Origin: Trichuris trichiura
Lineage: Eukaryota > Nematoda > Enoplea > Trichinellida > Trichuridae
Direction of reading: 5' to 3'
Length of the DNA stretch: 64,000 nt
Assembly: GCA_037903355.1 (NCBI GenBank)
Contig: JBAJFE010000004.1
Coordinates: 4,324,001-4,388,000, forward strand
Part shown: positions 23,498 to 38,288 of the stretch, in pieces
Position numbering within the stretch: the first letter of the stretch is position 1
How the letters are laid out: the number at the start of each line of letters is the position of its first letter
The notes under the pieces: generated by a model
What the model saw: only the letters and a program-made list of their open reading frames with translations
What the model was told of the DNA's origin: nothing
Databases searched by the model: none
Program-made: the position numbers and the translations under genes

Positions 23498-25435
23498 CTG
23501 AGACACTACACCTGCTCAGGTAGGCAAAGAAGACTAAGTATATCTAAACAATGGATTCGATGGCATAGGCTAGCCAACCAACTCAGTCTTACTTTGTACA
23601 TTCACTTAAATGTCCGGTAGAATAGGTAAGTGGTTAATGGTCAGTGCGGAAGGCAGTTCGCGCGGTTTGTATTTGAGGCAGTGGAGTGCGAATGGAGCAT
23701 CACCAAACCGTATTCACGAGCGAATCAACAAGCGCAGCAAATAATCCCTAAGGAAACTCACTTTCCGATAACAAACTTTCAAATGTTGTATGCATGCTAA
23801 GCATGAATAGTTAACCTTATGCCATTGTGTGCTTGCAAGTATAGTGCCTCAGCTCAAACGTTGTTAATCATTCCTTCCTGATGACAGTGCGGGGTGCACG
23901 AATTTAAAGCTTATCTGAGATGGTGGCTATCATTAAAAGCTTATTCGAATTCAACGTCTTCTATTTAATCTGTCATTTATTAACTCGAAACGAAATCGAC
24001 ATTATTGTAAGCACAAAGTTTAATTCTCTCATTTCCTAATTATTCTATTAATGGAAAGTATGCGTAAAGGTCATTCTCAAAATAGCCATCTTAATCGGCA
24101 TTATCTTTCAAATTCATAACTCTTTCTTAAAGTTCACTGCTACCTATTGTCTAGTGCTGCACATAGCCGATGTGATTAACGGTTAGGCCAACTTTACGAC
24201 TTGAAACTTTGCCACTGTTGCTGCGGGCCCTTTTCGGCCTGTGTTTCATAGTTTAACGCCTAGTGACTCTTTAATGGCATTAACGCTTCTTGTGTAGAAT
24301 GGATGCAAATTTTGAAAATAACAAAACTCAAACGCACGTTAAAGGCATATTTGTGTGCAACGGTAAAGCAGCTGTTCTTATTAGAACGACACGTGAGGTC
24401 CAGATGCACGACTACGAATGAACTGCATTAGGTTCAGAGCATTAGTTTCGTACACAGGCATTTTGCCTACTTTGTCATAGTATTGTTAGTCTAACAGAGT
24501 GTTCGGATTGCTCAGTGCTCATCAGGTTTCCCGATCGCTTTTCTCAATGGCCTCTACGCCATTGATTGACAATTCGAATGGCCGTTAGCGACATTTCAAT
24601 GACTGTATAGGACCGTACCCAATGGAAAGAATGTGACGTTCTTTAGCTCCTGCGTAGTATTATTACGTAAGTTGTTGTCATTCATCAAGTCAACAAATAA
24701 TTATTGAAATCGAAAGCATGTATATTTTGTGTGGTGCACTGAGAAGGCAGTGCGATCGATTTTTAAAGATTTATGCCTATTATAGCTCCATTAAATACCT
24801 TTGGCCTGCTTTCGTGCAATTTTCATAAGTGCTTGTTGTTTTGTTACGAAATTTTTAGGCGTTCGTAATTCCGCTGAAAACTATTTTTTATTTCATTTTC
24901 AAGCTAAGACTCTGTGAATGAGCATGGACACGTTTCCCATGTCAACTCATACACCGCCAATTAGTTTGAAATCCCTTGGCTACGTTGTGTAAATGTCAAG
25001 CTTATTGCTTGGCATTTTGTCCAAGCGCCAAGAAAAGATGCAATGCACTTCGGGAAGCTGACTGGAGCATTTTCGCTTTTGCTTTTAAATGTCATGTTCA
25101 ATAATGATTTTGTTTTGCTTGTTAGGATACAGGTACTCGCGTCTTTGTTGTGAAGCGCTGCGGAAAACACCTTTTGCTAACAGTTTTTACAAGTTTATTG
25201 GAGGAAATTGTAGGTCGTTGTGCAGCTTTTAATCCTAACCGACAATGCTAAGATTATTGGGAATTAAAATTAATAAGATATATTCTGAACAAGCGTTTTA
25301 CGGACATTTTGAAGAACCAAAGATAGCTATCATGCCGGGTGATTGTTTAGCTGTTTATTGCTTTAACTAATTTAAGTTTATATATTAATCGACCTATGGA
25401 GATGACTCAAGTATCCTGCTTTGAAACATCGTGCT
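23498..25435. other. No supported gene; probable 5' region of the IL-17-like gene
   Basis: The first part should contain the missing signal-peptide exon and promoter of the minus-strand IL-17-like gene. The rest holds only short AT-rich open frames. No repeat family or RNA gene is evident. Confidence 0.35.
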
Positions 25436-25664
25436 TTATTCCCACAGGGAGTGTTGCATTTCTTGAACGAAAACTGAGGAAAAATTCGCCTCCTGTACGG
25501 CAATCCTCATGAAATGCTTAAAATGTGCAGCTGTTCTCGATGCCCCGTCGTCTTTGAGAATCGTCAAGTTGACTGCTATGGCAGAAAAGTCATTTGCTTT
25601 TTTGATTGTATGAAAGTCAAACACAACCTGCGCATCAATGACATTTTTATGAGCGCGGGGTTCG
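25436..25664 (-). CDS. Possible terminal exon of an unrecognised minus-strand gene
   Basis: After an acceptor-like CTAAAG the frame is open for about 76 codons to TAA. The peptide begins with EPRAHKNVIDAQVVFDF and ends with VQEMQHSLWE, with no low-complexity sequence. No upstream exon was found and I do not recognise a family. A chance frame or a decayed gene piece is equally possible. Confidence 0.22.
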
Positions 25665-25671
25665 TCTTTAG

Positions 25672-26642
25672 TCAGTGATTAGACTTTGCGCTAACATTAA
25701 TATGACAGCTCTGATGAGCCTCTTACTGCGAACGACTTCAATTTTAATTATTGGACTTAAAGTAGACGTGTGACCTTTTGCAGCAAGCGCTTAACTTCAT
25801 TTCTTTTTCTGAAAGCAGCACGTTAATTGAATATTCAAATTTTCTTTTCGAAGCTCTCGGGATCGACCTTGTCACTCTATCAGCATCTGCCCTATCAATT
25901 CAAAATTTTAGCGCAGAGGCTGCGGGCACGGCAAGACCATGCCCTGAGCACTCTGCTAACAAAATTTGAATATTCAGCAAACAGGCTGCTTCCACAAAAA
26001 GGGTTTATGGCTTAGGTGTTCGTTACGGAAGTTTAATCTTTTAATGTGATATGTGTTTACTATAAACAAACGCGAAGATCACTTTTTGAGCTCCCAAAAA
26101 ATATTCCCCTATTCAAGTTTTTGGCTTAAAATCTTCACATACAAAATACTCATTAGCATTTAATATTTGAATTATTGGAAATCAGCATGTTCATTATTAC
26201 CAGTGAAAGCTGAAAACTTTAATTATTGTTGACTCTCCTCCTATCGGGGCTTTTTTGTGTAGGATCGAAAAGAAGTGTTCGTGTAATGAGCTTAATCTCT
26301 ACAATAGATTCCGCAATCGTTTCAGGGAAGATTAGTTCATGTTATGTAGACGCGACGTTGATTTACCCGCGCAGCAGTCGTTCTTGTTTTGCAGGTACAT
26401 TTGTTTACGAAATGGTAGAGAATGAATGGTTGCTTTCAGAACACTTCAAGTAGACGTTGGGCATGCAAAAAATTTAAAATATTTTATTTTTATCTTTAGT
26501 CTTTCAATAACTATTGTATTACTGTTAGTATTATTGCCTTACATTATACTTCACGTTAATGTAAAGAGCTACAGACTTTCCAAGCAATTCACTGTGTCGC
26601 AAGCGAGTGCCGCCTAAGAATTTGTTTATTAATAAATACAAT
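25672..26642. other. No supported gene; short hydrophobic frames only
   Basis: Plus-strand frames at 26226-26453 and 26426-26617 include a hydrophobic run (SITIVLLLVLLPYIILHV) that could be a membrane segment. They are in different frames, have no convincing splice sites and match no family I recognise. Confidence 0.3.
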
Positions 26643-26824
26643 AAAACCCCCTAAGTTGACCACCCAACGGACTGGGGAAAACTGGTCAACATAGGAGGTG
26701 GTTAGCATATAGGAAGTGGGTATAAGTGGTTCAGCTAATGTGCGGACAAATCAACTGGCCAAAATTCGGTCAACTTAGGGAGGTGGTCACCATATAGGAG
26801 CGGTCAACTTCGGGGGTTCCGTTT
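26643..26824. repeat. Repeat element with CCCC-TAAGTTGACC type inverted ends
   Basis: The left end has ACCCCCTAAGTTGACCACC; the right end has GGTCAACTTCGGGGGTTCC, its near complement. Inside, two direct units near 26683-26716 and 26768-26802 share GGTCAAC, then TAGG, GGTGGT and CATATAGGA. The layout is that of a small inverted-repeat element with internal duplication. It is non-coding. Confidence 0.7.
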
Positions 26825-29313
26825 TTGTTCCGTTCTGTACTGTATTTTGTTCCGTTTTTGTTGGAAAAGTTTTTGCAGACTTTATTAATCCATTTAACTG
26901 CGCATTAGAGCCCTGATTTTCATGCCCTTCCAGTACTTACGTTATTTATTGAAAAGATTAATCCTGCCGCTCAGTTAACATGTGGGCTAGTCTGTCTATG
27001 AAAAGCGTTGGTCTTACTTGAGAACGCTATAGATTGCTTTTTTGAACTACCAGTTGGCATGTCAGGCTTTTACAGTTAATCTTAGCGCCCCACGCTGCGG
27101 AGCGGCGAATGATTGATGGACAGATTTAATTAACCCGTTCTTAAGATGTGCCGTATTACGACAGGTTCTTTTAGGGTTCTCAGGGGAACTTAAAGGACGC
27201 GAAGGAGCATAAGTGCGCTGATGTAACCATAGTAGTTTTTCATAAGTCATTACGCCCACGCTGCGAAGGATTCGTTTTATTTCTATTAGGTGCGTCCATA
27301 AAAAACGTTCGGCTTTTCCACGCAATGTTTTAATCATACTATTGCTGTTCTTGCGCTAAGTTTGCTCTGGTGGGCAACTTGACTGATTCTTAAAGTAACT
27401 CATTTTTCCTAGTTTCTGTACAATCAAACACATAGCATGTCTCATAATTAGAGCTATTTAAGATGTTCAATTATTTTTGTTAGTATATTTAAGTTTAACG
27501 CTAATTGACTATCTTCCTAAGTTTCGGTCTTTAAAACGTTAAGTGTGTGAAGCGTACAAAGCTAAAAAGGAGAACGGACAGTGCTGTCTATGTACTATAG
27601 AGCCCTTTTTGATAGTGACATCATCCGCGCGTGCTGCAAGCCTGCTTTGCATGTTTTAGATAAATTGTTCATTGCTATACCGTAGTTCTTAATGATTTTC
27701 AGGTAACATTCATATCTGGTCTCAAGGGAAAAGAACGAGTCTTAGCGTAGCAGAAAATTGAAGAATAAAGCTCCTTCGCATCCTTCGCTAGTCTTTGATC
27801 GTGTTACAAATTGCAATGAGGTTCCTCATTCAGTCGAACACGAGACTAGCTAAATTTTGAAAATCGCGCTCTTCAATATTCTGTTTCATTTGAAACGGGT
27901 TCATCGTAGTAACTTTAGATGATGAAACCTTTTTGCTCATTATCAAGTGGCTTATGCTCAAAGTGCCTATGATACCTTCTTATCTTTTCTTCGTTACATT
28001 TTTGAACATATGTTATTGCTAATAATATTTCATTCTTCCACGATAATTGTTTATTAATAATATTTGGATGAAACTAAAATATTTCATGCTAGTAGGTATG
28101 TTTTACTTTTCATAGAAGTTATGATTAAAATTTCTGATTCATTCTTTTCTGCCGCCACAAATCTAGCAATCTGTTCTTTTGCTTCTATAAAGTTTGTTTA
28201 TATTAAACGGATTGGTTGTAATTTTTGACAGTAAGTACATTGACAAAATCACATACAGCGCTATATGCATGGAATGTGTTGTGTACGAAAGTCCTATTTT
28301 TTGTTCAAACAATTTACAATTATTTTAAACAGACATATATTTCAAACCGTTTTAGAGTTAACCGTATTATTCAGTCGTTCGCCGCTATAAAAACAGGATG
28401 CTTTCAACCTCTCTAACAAGGACTATTGGCATTGTTTCTTCCGTGCGAAAACTAAGCTGTGGGAATACTCCTGACTCTGCCTTCAGCCAACGACAGACGT
28501 ATCCCGAAAACGTTGTGAATTTTTGTGTTGGTAAACCGATTCATCTATAAAATTGAAAAGGACGTGATTACCGTATATTTGTTTTTAGAAATGTCTCAAC
28601 TTTCATTAGTACATCCTTTTTTCATCACTTCTTTATACGGTAAGTTTTCTTGCCCGTTGATGGGTTCTGGAATTAAACCGAAGCAAATGCCCTACCAACG
28701 GATGGATGAGCAATTATTAAGGAAAAATACAGAACAAACACTTAACAGTTTCGTAGCTTTCAGGACTAACCTTGTCCCATCGTCAGCGATGGTGGAAATT
28801 AGAAAATTAAGAAGCACCCCGTCTTCAAGACGAGTACATCCTTTCTATAAATTTCATTATCCTCTTCGTCAAGTTTGAACTTTTTGCTCACATAGTGGCA
28901 TTTTAACTACGTCATAAGAAAACCCAATTAATATTTCCATGCTGTGGACAGCATTTCATGCGTATCTCAACTTGGGCAGGTTTAATAACCTAATCATCTC
29001 GTGGGAAACTTTTTTGAGAGGTGACCTATAACGCTATTCGCTGAAACCGTACGATGGGATTGACGTACCATACTTTTTCCAAAAGCTTTACAAAGTTGAA
29101 AGTCAGGAAATGTTCTGTTGACCTAAAAATGTATACTAAAGCCCTAAGGGAAAACTCGCCCACGAATGCCAATGTTAAATTCACAAACAAGGCAGATGTT
29201 TGCTAAACATTCCTGCAGGGACTAGTGTTAGCCGTGCAAGGTTTGCGCGAGCAAATTTGTACTCTTTACTGAATTTTGGCATGCTTAGTCTTGCGGTCTC
29301 TTGGTGCTAACTA
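26825..29313. other. No supported gene
   Basis: AT-rich sequence with only short frames. The longest (28525-28878, plus, 117 codons) has no ATG at its start and shows no domain. The right end is the 3' flank of the Cys-loop receptor gene. Confidence 0.4.
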
Positions 29314-31421
29314 TTAGAGAAACAAAGACGAAGTGATAATTTGAACAATGGCAAAAATGGCAAATAACAACCATTGACTCACGAATAAACAATCTATACT
29401 TTCCCTGCTTTGCTTCAGGAAAATAATTCTCCACGTTGTATTGTTAGTGCTGTCCTGTGCTTGGTCGGCGGGCATTTGGCGCTTTCGCCTGGTCCGATGA
29501 ATCCAAAGCAGAACAACAGTAGTCACTATGCCAACAGCAGTGCACGTAATCGTCACCAAATGGAATTTTGCTAAATTAAATGGTTCCTTATCGTCATGGT
29601 GTTGAGCGTGGCTGAGCATGACAATTTTTTAAATGAATAATGATTGACTTCATGCTTCACTGTTTTTAAAACAGTTAACGACGTGCTTTTAAGCACTTTG
29701 GACTTATTGCAACTTTCGCTGACATGTACAGTATTTATTTGCTGTGATTATCAAATTCGTTATGCTTGAAGGATATGTACGGTTCTAACTTCTTAAGATA
29801 TGACAGACTGTCTTAGAAGCTGATATTTTGTCGATATCCAAGTATAACTTAACGGAGTTGAAAATAAGGGTATTTTTAGCGAACTGTTATTATTCATCTT
29901 TTCTGCAGGAATTTTGCAGAAAAGATGAATGATATCAGTTCGCTAAAATCACACAAAAGTGAATGTACAGCTTTCTCTAAAAAATTTGAAAATGAACTGT
30001 TTATAAGAGGCATATCTGGAACGCTGTTGCTTTCATTAAAATGTTCAGCCTTCAACCCGCCGGCATGTCGATTCCGAAAGAGTGATGCAAGTCAATCCAA
30101 AGCGCTAAGCATTAATAGAATTTGGCATTAAGATATACGAGTTTATATCACACTGACCGTTTAAAGTATGAATATATTTTTAGTGCATGTAGGTATGCAG
30201 CCGGACTCTTAATACTTACTTATTCGAGGGGCCTCTGCTGTCGCAGTGGGCATATCCTTGAGCAGGTATGCAGTAAGAACGCATTGCAGTAATAAGTTTG
30301 GGAAAAGAACCATAAGCGTTAATAAGAAATTGCTGCTTGGATACATAGCAATGGTGTTGAACGTAGCTGCCACGGCGGCTGGCAGCACTACAGTATAACG
30401 GAAGTGAGGAATTCGGCGTCGAAATCTCACAGTGACTTTCAGAACCTGTACATCCGTTCCATCTTTTCCAATTGCAAAGTCTTTCCAACTTTCTTCTCGA
30501 AGGTTGTAAGTCTCTTCTTTTTGAGTTACGTTTACGATTTCCCACTGCCTAACACTTAATTTCTTTCTTTCCTTCTTGCCCGAGCTTGGCCAGTAGAGAT
30601 TCAGTTCCGGGTTGGCAGAGGTACCTAAGGAGACTGATTCTGTATCTTTTCCCGTCGGAGCCAGCAGTATTGGGCAGTCGTGCTCGTCAGTGGGATAACT
30701 TGAAGCCTCCATAGAGCAGTCAGTTGAAACCATTACTTCTGGTGATGTGTACACGTAGCCTGCGCTCCATACCTTTACCGGTACGGCAACCCCATAGGAT
30801 ATAAGGCTGTCGTTAACACTGCAAACAAAATTTGAACTAAATCATCGTGCAGCTTATTGAAAGACACGTACGAATTTAAAATCCTTAATTGCGGCATCCA
30901 CAAGTAAGAACTTTGAACTGTCACTACCTTAACGTTTTCGTAATCTTCCAGTTTCCATGCAATGTTCGCGTCATACCAAACCTAAAGCACAGTTGCAAAA
31001 TAATTGCAGTAGTGAACTTTTAACCTTCGCACGCATTGGATCTGTATGATCTCGTCTGTCTTTTATAGAGTTAGGTAATGCAGATTTTGTACACTTTGGG
31101 GATCTATTACCAGACTGTAATGATGAGGTTGAGATTACCATTTCCAGGAAAAGTTGCAGCTTCATTACGTTGCTCTCTTCGTTCTGTCCCAGAAAATAGT
31201 TAGACTAACATCAGCAGTGGTCGCTGTTTGCTTACTATTTCGGCAATGTGCCGAACATGCACTTTCATGCTAATCCTTGTCGTTTCTGCTTTGTCTTCTT
31301 GGGACATGCCATGACCTTTTCTTGAGTTTCGGTATATGCGGGAAATAAGTAGATCCACAGCGGTCTGGTAGTCGCCATTCAGCAAACTAATGACTTGCAT
31401 GAGATACAGAAGTCGGAGCAT
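29314..31421 (-). CDS. Cys-loop ligand-gated ion channel subunit, nicotinic-receptor type (divergent)
   Basis: These are pentameric neurotransmitter-gated channel subunits. Five exons give 1242 nt (413 aa): 31421-31236, 31183-31139, 30981-30872, 30818-30216 and 29611-29314. Residues 1-16 form a signal peptide (MLRLLYLMQVISLLNG). An N-terminal helix follows, then WYDANIAWKLEDY and LWMPQLRIL, which fit the receptor fold (usual WxPD reads WMPQ). The Cys-loop has exactly 13 residues between its cysteines (CSMEASSYPTDEHDC). TM1 is FRYTVVLPAAVAATF, with TM2 next. The last exon gives TM3, a short basic loop and TM4. There is no vicinal Cys pair in loop C, so it is a non-alpha-like subunit. TM2 lacks the usual GEK start. 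Exon 4 ends in two overlapping donors; only the downstream one (GTATTA) keeps frame with exon 5. Its ligand cannot be read from the sequence. Confidence 0.88.
29874..29948. repeat. Strong hairpin, 34-nt arms, 7-nt loop (receptor intron 4)
   Basis: The arms 29874-29907 and 29915-29948 pair perfectly except for a 5-nt central bubble. The outer block is TTTTAGCGAACTG and the inner block is ATTCATCTTTTCTGCA. It lies in the intron before the TM3-TM4 exon. The size resembles a microRNA precursor stem or a tiny foldback element; neither is proven. Confidence 0.85.
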
Positions 31422-34400
31422 GTTATTCCCTCACAACGCTCACGGTTAGGAGATCCCCTGATAACGTTGGTCTGTTGCTGATTACTGCTGCTCTGTACGG
31501 AAGATAGCACTTTATATGAAGTATATGTTACCACTCCGATCACGTTACGTCGAACAGAAGAGCACGCTGAAATTTAAGCTGCATTTTTGCCATATCAAAT
31601 TTCGACCTTATCTATTAGTTGCCTGATCAATTCCTAAAAGCTGCGTGGAATAAAGCTATTTTCAAACTGTAATAGCGTACCATCGAATACGTAGCTTAGT
31701 AGGTGTTTGGAAGAGGTTAACCGAACTGATTAAATAACTGCACAATTGAGCAGTTGATTTTCCGCGGCGTACCGTCTTAATCTGAAAGCCTAAAATCAGC
31801 AAATTAGTTTAGTATAAATAAACATTTTTTTAGTCTGGGCTTCTGTGCAACTGTTTCGTATTTATTGCAGCCATATGATGTCCCGGCAATAATCACTTTT
31901 GTAAATTTCAATAAGAAGAAAATCAAGATCGTTGTGGCTACGTAATTTTGAACGTTCACCAAGCGAAGTGACTAAACCGTCTTAAAAATGCTATCATTTT
32001 GCTAGAAATCTTAGCATGAATTTTTCCTCGTCTTTCAACTTCATTTACCGTAAAGTTCATTTGTCAGATATCAGCATCGACAGGAAATAGATATAGTTTC
32101 GCTGGGTCCGTAAACCAACTGTAAAAAAGGTTAGAACGTCGTAGGTAAAGAAAGCCTAGGCAAAAAGTAATATATTGCTTTTATTATTCGAACAGGGTAT
32201 AGTTTACTACAATGGGCTCATGTCGGTTATCCGCCCCCACCCTACTGTAACATTGTCGCCTTCCTTGATCTGCCTTTCCTTAAGTCTAAGGCTAAATGTA
32301 AGGCTTACATTTTGGCTTAAGTTGAAATAAGAGCAGAACATCAAGGCCGGTGTGTTCATCAGTACAGGCAAGACGGGGTGGGCGCATGTTTACCAAAAAG
32401 GAACCTGCATTTCTCAGTCGGTGGCGCGCATAACTGGCAAAACTTTCAGACTGTTCCATGGTTCCTCCACGACGTTATTTCTTAGAGGTTTCCTGTATGA
32501 GATTTTTTACACGAAAGTTTATTAACACAGTTACGTTAGAAATCCGCATTCATTTGAAAAGATCCTTTACACAGGCACTTTGACGCAGCGAAGCGACCAG
32601 TTCGTGCGCCGCAGCTATAGTTTGACCGAAAAATAAAGGTGAGACACCAAGTGAGGATCAATTCCTGGAATGTGAAAACGATGGACCGCTGTTGCTTAAC
32701 TGAACGGTACAGCCATGGCGAACAATCACGAAGGGCAAACTGCCTGGCGTCAAAAAATTTCATCGTTAAAAGTTTCCATGCTCATTTAAAGTTTAAAGTA
32801 AAAATCCCCATTATTCTAAGGTAGGACAAAATGCATGAATTTTAAATTTTCTCATTTGCAACTACGATAGACGTTTTCAAAGTGGACGAAGGTCGCGCAG
32901 CTAACACTTCATGCTATGCTACGCACACTTCGTTATACAAAAGTAGTCGGTGTTGCAATTACGAGATTTTTAATGGCTTACGTTAATAGCTTTTGGAGAG
33001 CATCTTTTCTCTCATTCAAAGCCTCTATTAATGGGGAAGAACCCATATTTTTACTTCTTTCAATCTAACACTTCTTTCCTATTAATGCAAACGCTGAAAG
33101 CGAGGCAAAAAGCACTTCAAAAATCTACGTCCGTTAAAAATGCTCGGTGCGTATAATGAAGGCCCACGAGGTGCTTGTAAGAAGTAAAATTTTCAATATG
33201 ACTGATGAGGTGTTCATTAAGTTTGTCAAACGGGTTTGAAGGAGCAGTACGGTTTTTTGGAAAGCGTTTTCAACCTAAGATAAATCCAGTTCGTGAATGA
33301 CGCAGTGTTGTACCATTCCCGTCGTTCGAAAACAGATGTTCAGCAATTGTGCCGTTTTGTCAACGCTCCCAATTCGGCAACACTTGTTTCGCTGATGCAT
33401 CGCACTGCGTCTAATGGGGCATTTTCCCAGAATTTGTTTATGCAAATTTCTCATTGTCTAAACATTGCCTGCTTCCTACATCAATTTTCCAACGAGCATG
33501 GAGACGGAGTAAATATCAGAGTCGTCTTCTTTACGTCATTGTGCTGGGAGGTTAACTCGTCAACTTAGCTAAGAGCAGTGACTCCGTGTCAGATCATGTC
33601 AGGGACCCAGCGCTGCCTATCCCAAAAGCCGCTACTGGTCCTGCTTGATAAGATTCTGTATACTCATTATTTTCAGCGCAGCGCTGCAGCATATTGTTAC
33701 TACTGTTGACCAAAGAAAAAATGCGTTAATTATTTGCATATATTGCGTATGTCGCCTCCCTATAGCTCTATACGACTTCCTCAAAGCATGCTCTCCTTCC
33801 TTTCTTGCTGTTGCCAAAGCAAGTGACTGTTTGGTCGCATTTCGTGTCAACACATTGCAAAATGCATTCCAATTGGTACGGTTTTCATTGTTTGTTGAAA
33901 ATCAGCACTTGTAGCACTTTGCGGATGGAAGCAGGACCAGTTTTTGGGCGGTGGTAAATGCATTGCACTGAAGCTGTTTTGCTACAATCTTTGACCAGAG
34001 TCGTGCGGCAAACAAATGTTGTAACTGCGTGGCTGGCTTCAATTGGCAAAGAAGAAACTAATGGTTTGTCCCAGTTGCACAGCCGGCAAATTAATTTTGG
34101 GTGCGGGTGTTTCGTCATCCTTTTTCTATTACTGAGTGGTTGCATTACAAGGTTGCATAAACTCTCTCGTTTTGCAGTTTAAATGATAATATGATAGAGC
34201 CATTTCATATTGCGCGCTGCTTTTAAAAATTGAACTCCTATGCCATGTTCGGGATATACTTCAAGCATTTACTGTTCCCACTGTCGAAACTTCAATTGAT
34301 CTATGCGCGCGTTACCAGATTCTTTTGCTTCCAGGTTTACGTTACTAAGCTGAGCAGCATCCGGATGAAGAAAAAACGCAAACAAAACAGGAAACTACTA

Positions 34401-34764
34401 GTGCTAACTTAGAAGGTCTAATTTTTTAAAGCTGATGTTTATGTGCAGGTTCCATTCAGCGAAACGCAAATCTGGCGTTATCTTGAAAAAATGCAGACAT
34501 GCTAATACATTCGAAATGGAATGACGTCATTGACAAAAAATGTTAATAGAATGATGCGTACATGTGCGACGCAAATTTTGTCCTTTTACTGACTTCTGCC
34601 CTCATCACCGAAAATCGTGGCATGGAGTGCTTATTGAATAGCGTCCATTAAGCATTGACTACTATGCCGTCTCGCTCGGTTTAACTAACCCAGTTTTTTC
34701 AAATAGAAAAAGTCAAAGTACATTCCGTCTTACGCTGTTCAAAAAAAAGTTGCCAGTCTACCTG
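31422..34764. other. No supported gene; contains one repeat copy
   Basis: This includes the 5' flank of the Cys-loop receptor gene and a dispersed element at 32235-32440. Short frames such as 33293-33568 (plus) and 33885-34145 (minus) show no family features. Confidence 0.4.
32235..32440 (+). mobile_element. Dispersed palindromic-core element, copy 5 (near full length)
   Basis: Contains TACTGTAAC near the left end, a core in which TAAGTCTAAGGCTAAATGT faces TTACATTTTGGCTTAAG, then AGAGCAGAAC and AAGGCCGG. The right block is AAGGAACCTGCATTTCTCAG. This is one of the best copies for defining the family. Confidence 0.7.
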
Positions 34765-35016
34765 TTACTTTTTTCTTATGCTAATGTTCCGAATCGTGCA
34801 AAACGGCATTGCATCCATTGAAAAATAAATCGTTTGAACATTTGTTGCTTTGGCGTGATGGCACGTTGCTTTCTCAACCACGTTACGGTCGTCGTAAAAA
34901 CCAGTGATGCCAGTAGGTACCAAAAGTAGTACGACGTAGAAAGAAAGAATCTTAAGCTCTTCGGTGTCCACCCAGTCTAGTATCTCTCTCTCGTGAGGCT
35001 GTTGTTTTCTGAACAT
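34765..35016 (-). CDS. Small one-pass membrane protein, weakly VMA21-like
   Basis: The ATG at 35016 opens an 83-codon frame to TAA. A charged N-terminus (about residues 1-22) is followed by a hydrophobic segment, LSFYVVLLLVPTGITGFY. That segment resembles TM1 of VMA21, the ER assembly factor of the V-ATPase, in position and in its central P-x-G. VMA21 should have a second membrane segment; the rest here is polar (EKATCHHAKATN) and no second TM exon was found nearby. It may be a partial gene, an unrelated small membrane protein, or chance. Confidence 0.25.
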   Translation of the reverse strand: MFRKQQPHEREILDWVDTEELKILSFYVVLLLVPTGITGFYDDRNVVEKATCHHAKATNVQTIYFSMDAMPFCTIRNISIRKK

Positions 35017-35988
35017 TTGAATTATCACCTGCTTATCGTAAACTGCAGGTACTAGTTTGTTGCTCCCTTTCTCGTATGAAACATTATGCGTTTGAATTTT
35101 TTTTTACTGTTGACGCTAAAGTCTGATGTGGGTGAAAAGCCTAAACTCCTGTGTATACCTATATTTGTTCGGCTTTTAGATTCATTGCAGATTTTGCCGC
35201 CATTTGTTTACTGTAGCAGTAATTGTTTACGGTTTGGCAAAAAGTTTATTTTGAGATAAAAGCAACGCAGTGGAGTTTGCATAACAAAAATCAAACGGAA
35301 CGATAAACGCTAGAGAATGACAATTAGTTTCAACCATGCTCCCGGCAAACTGTGCCTCATTAATGTAAACTTCACGTTTAAACTATTCCGTTGCAGTCAG
35401 CCGCGACAAAAACGGCAGTTAAGCTTGTTCACGTTTTCCTGACGACCTGTTCGTTTTTCCTTCTGACCGAAAAGGACAACCCGTTACGGCACTTTCATTC
35501 TACCTTCGAGGCAAAGCTTGTTGAAAGATAAGCGGTCGAACTGAGACGTAAAACGAGTTTCTAATTATGACTAAAAGGCTTGCTATTGTTGACGTGTAAA
35601 AACCGCAAGGCATTTCCAAATAACGCCTGTAAAAATTGCCTACGCAGAACAGCTATTCCTCAGGACTCGCGTACTTCACTTCTTACCCGTAAATATCGGT
35701 TGAACTAGTTCCAGATGCTGCTGGAGAATTAATTGAGAATAACTTATGGGCAGATCGGTTGGAGCGGAGCGTCAGCGCTACGAAACACTGTTTTTACCGC
35801 TTGTCTGAATGAATAGATGAAAAGGGCTTATTCAGCGTTCCAAAACGGCCCATTGCAGGGGCGCACCTAAACGTAACAGGCGAACAGTCGATTTATGCCC
35901 TCATTTGATGGAAATGTGATTACGCGTTATTTTTGTGTCATCAACGTGGAATCATAAGGCGCGCACGCCTGCCAGGAAAGGAAGCTAA
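35017..35988. other. 5' flank of the bestrophin gene; no other gene seen
   Basis: Non-coding sequence with only short frames. It must contain the bestrophin promoter and 5' UTR. No motif was assignable by eye. Confidence 0.4.

Positions 35989-38288
<2,300 letters not shown>

Noticed and set aside
28525..28878. 117-codon plus-strand frame
   Set aside because: No ATG at the start, no domain, and no splice context.
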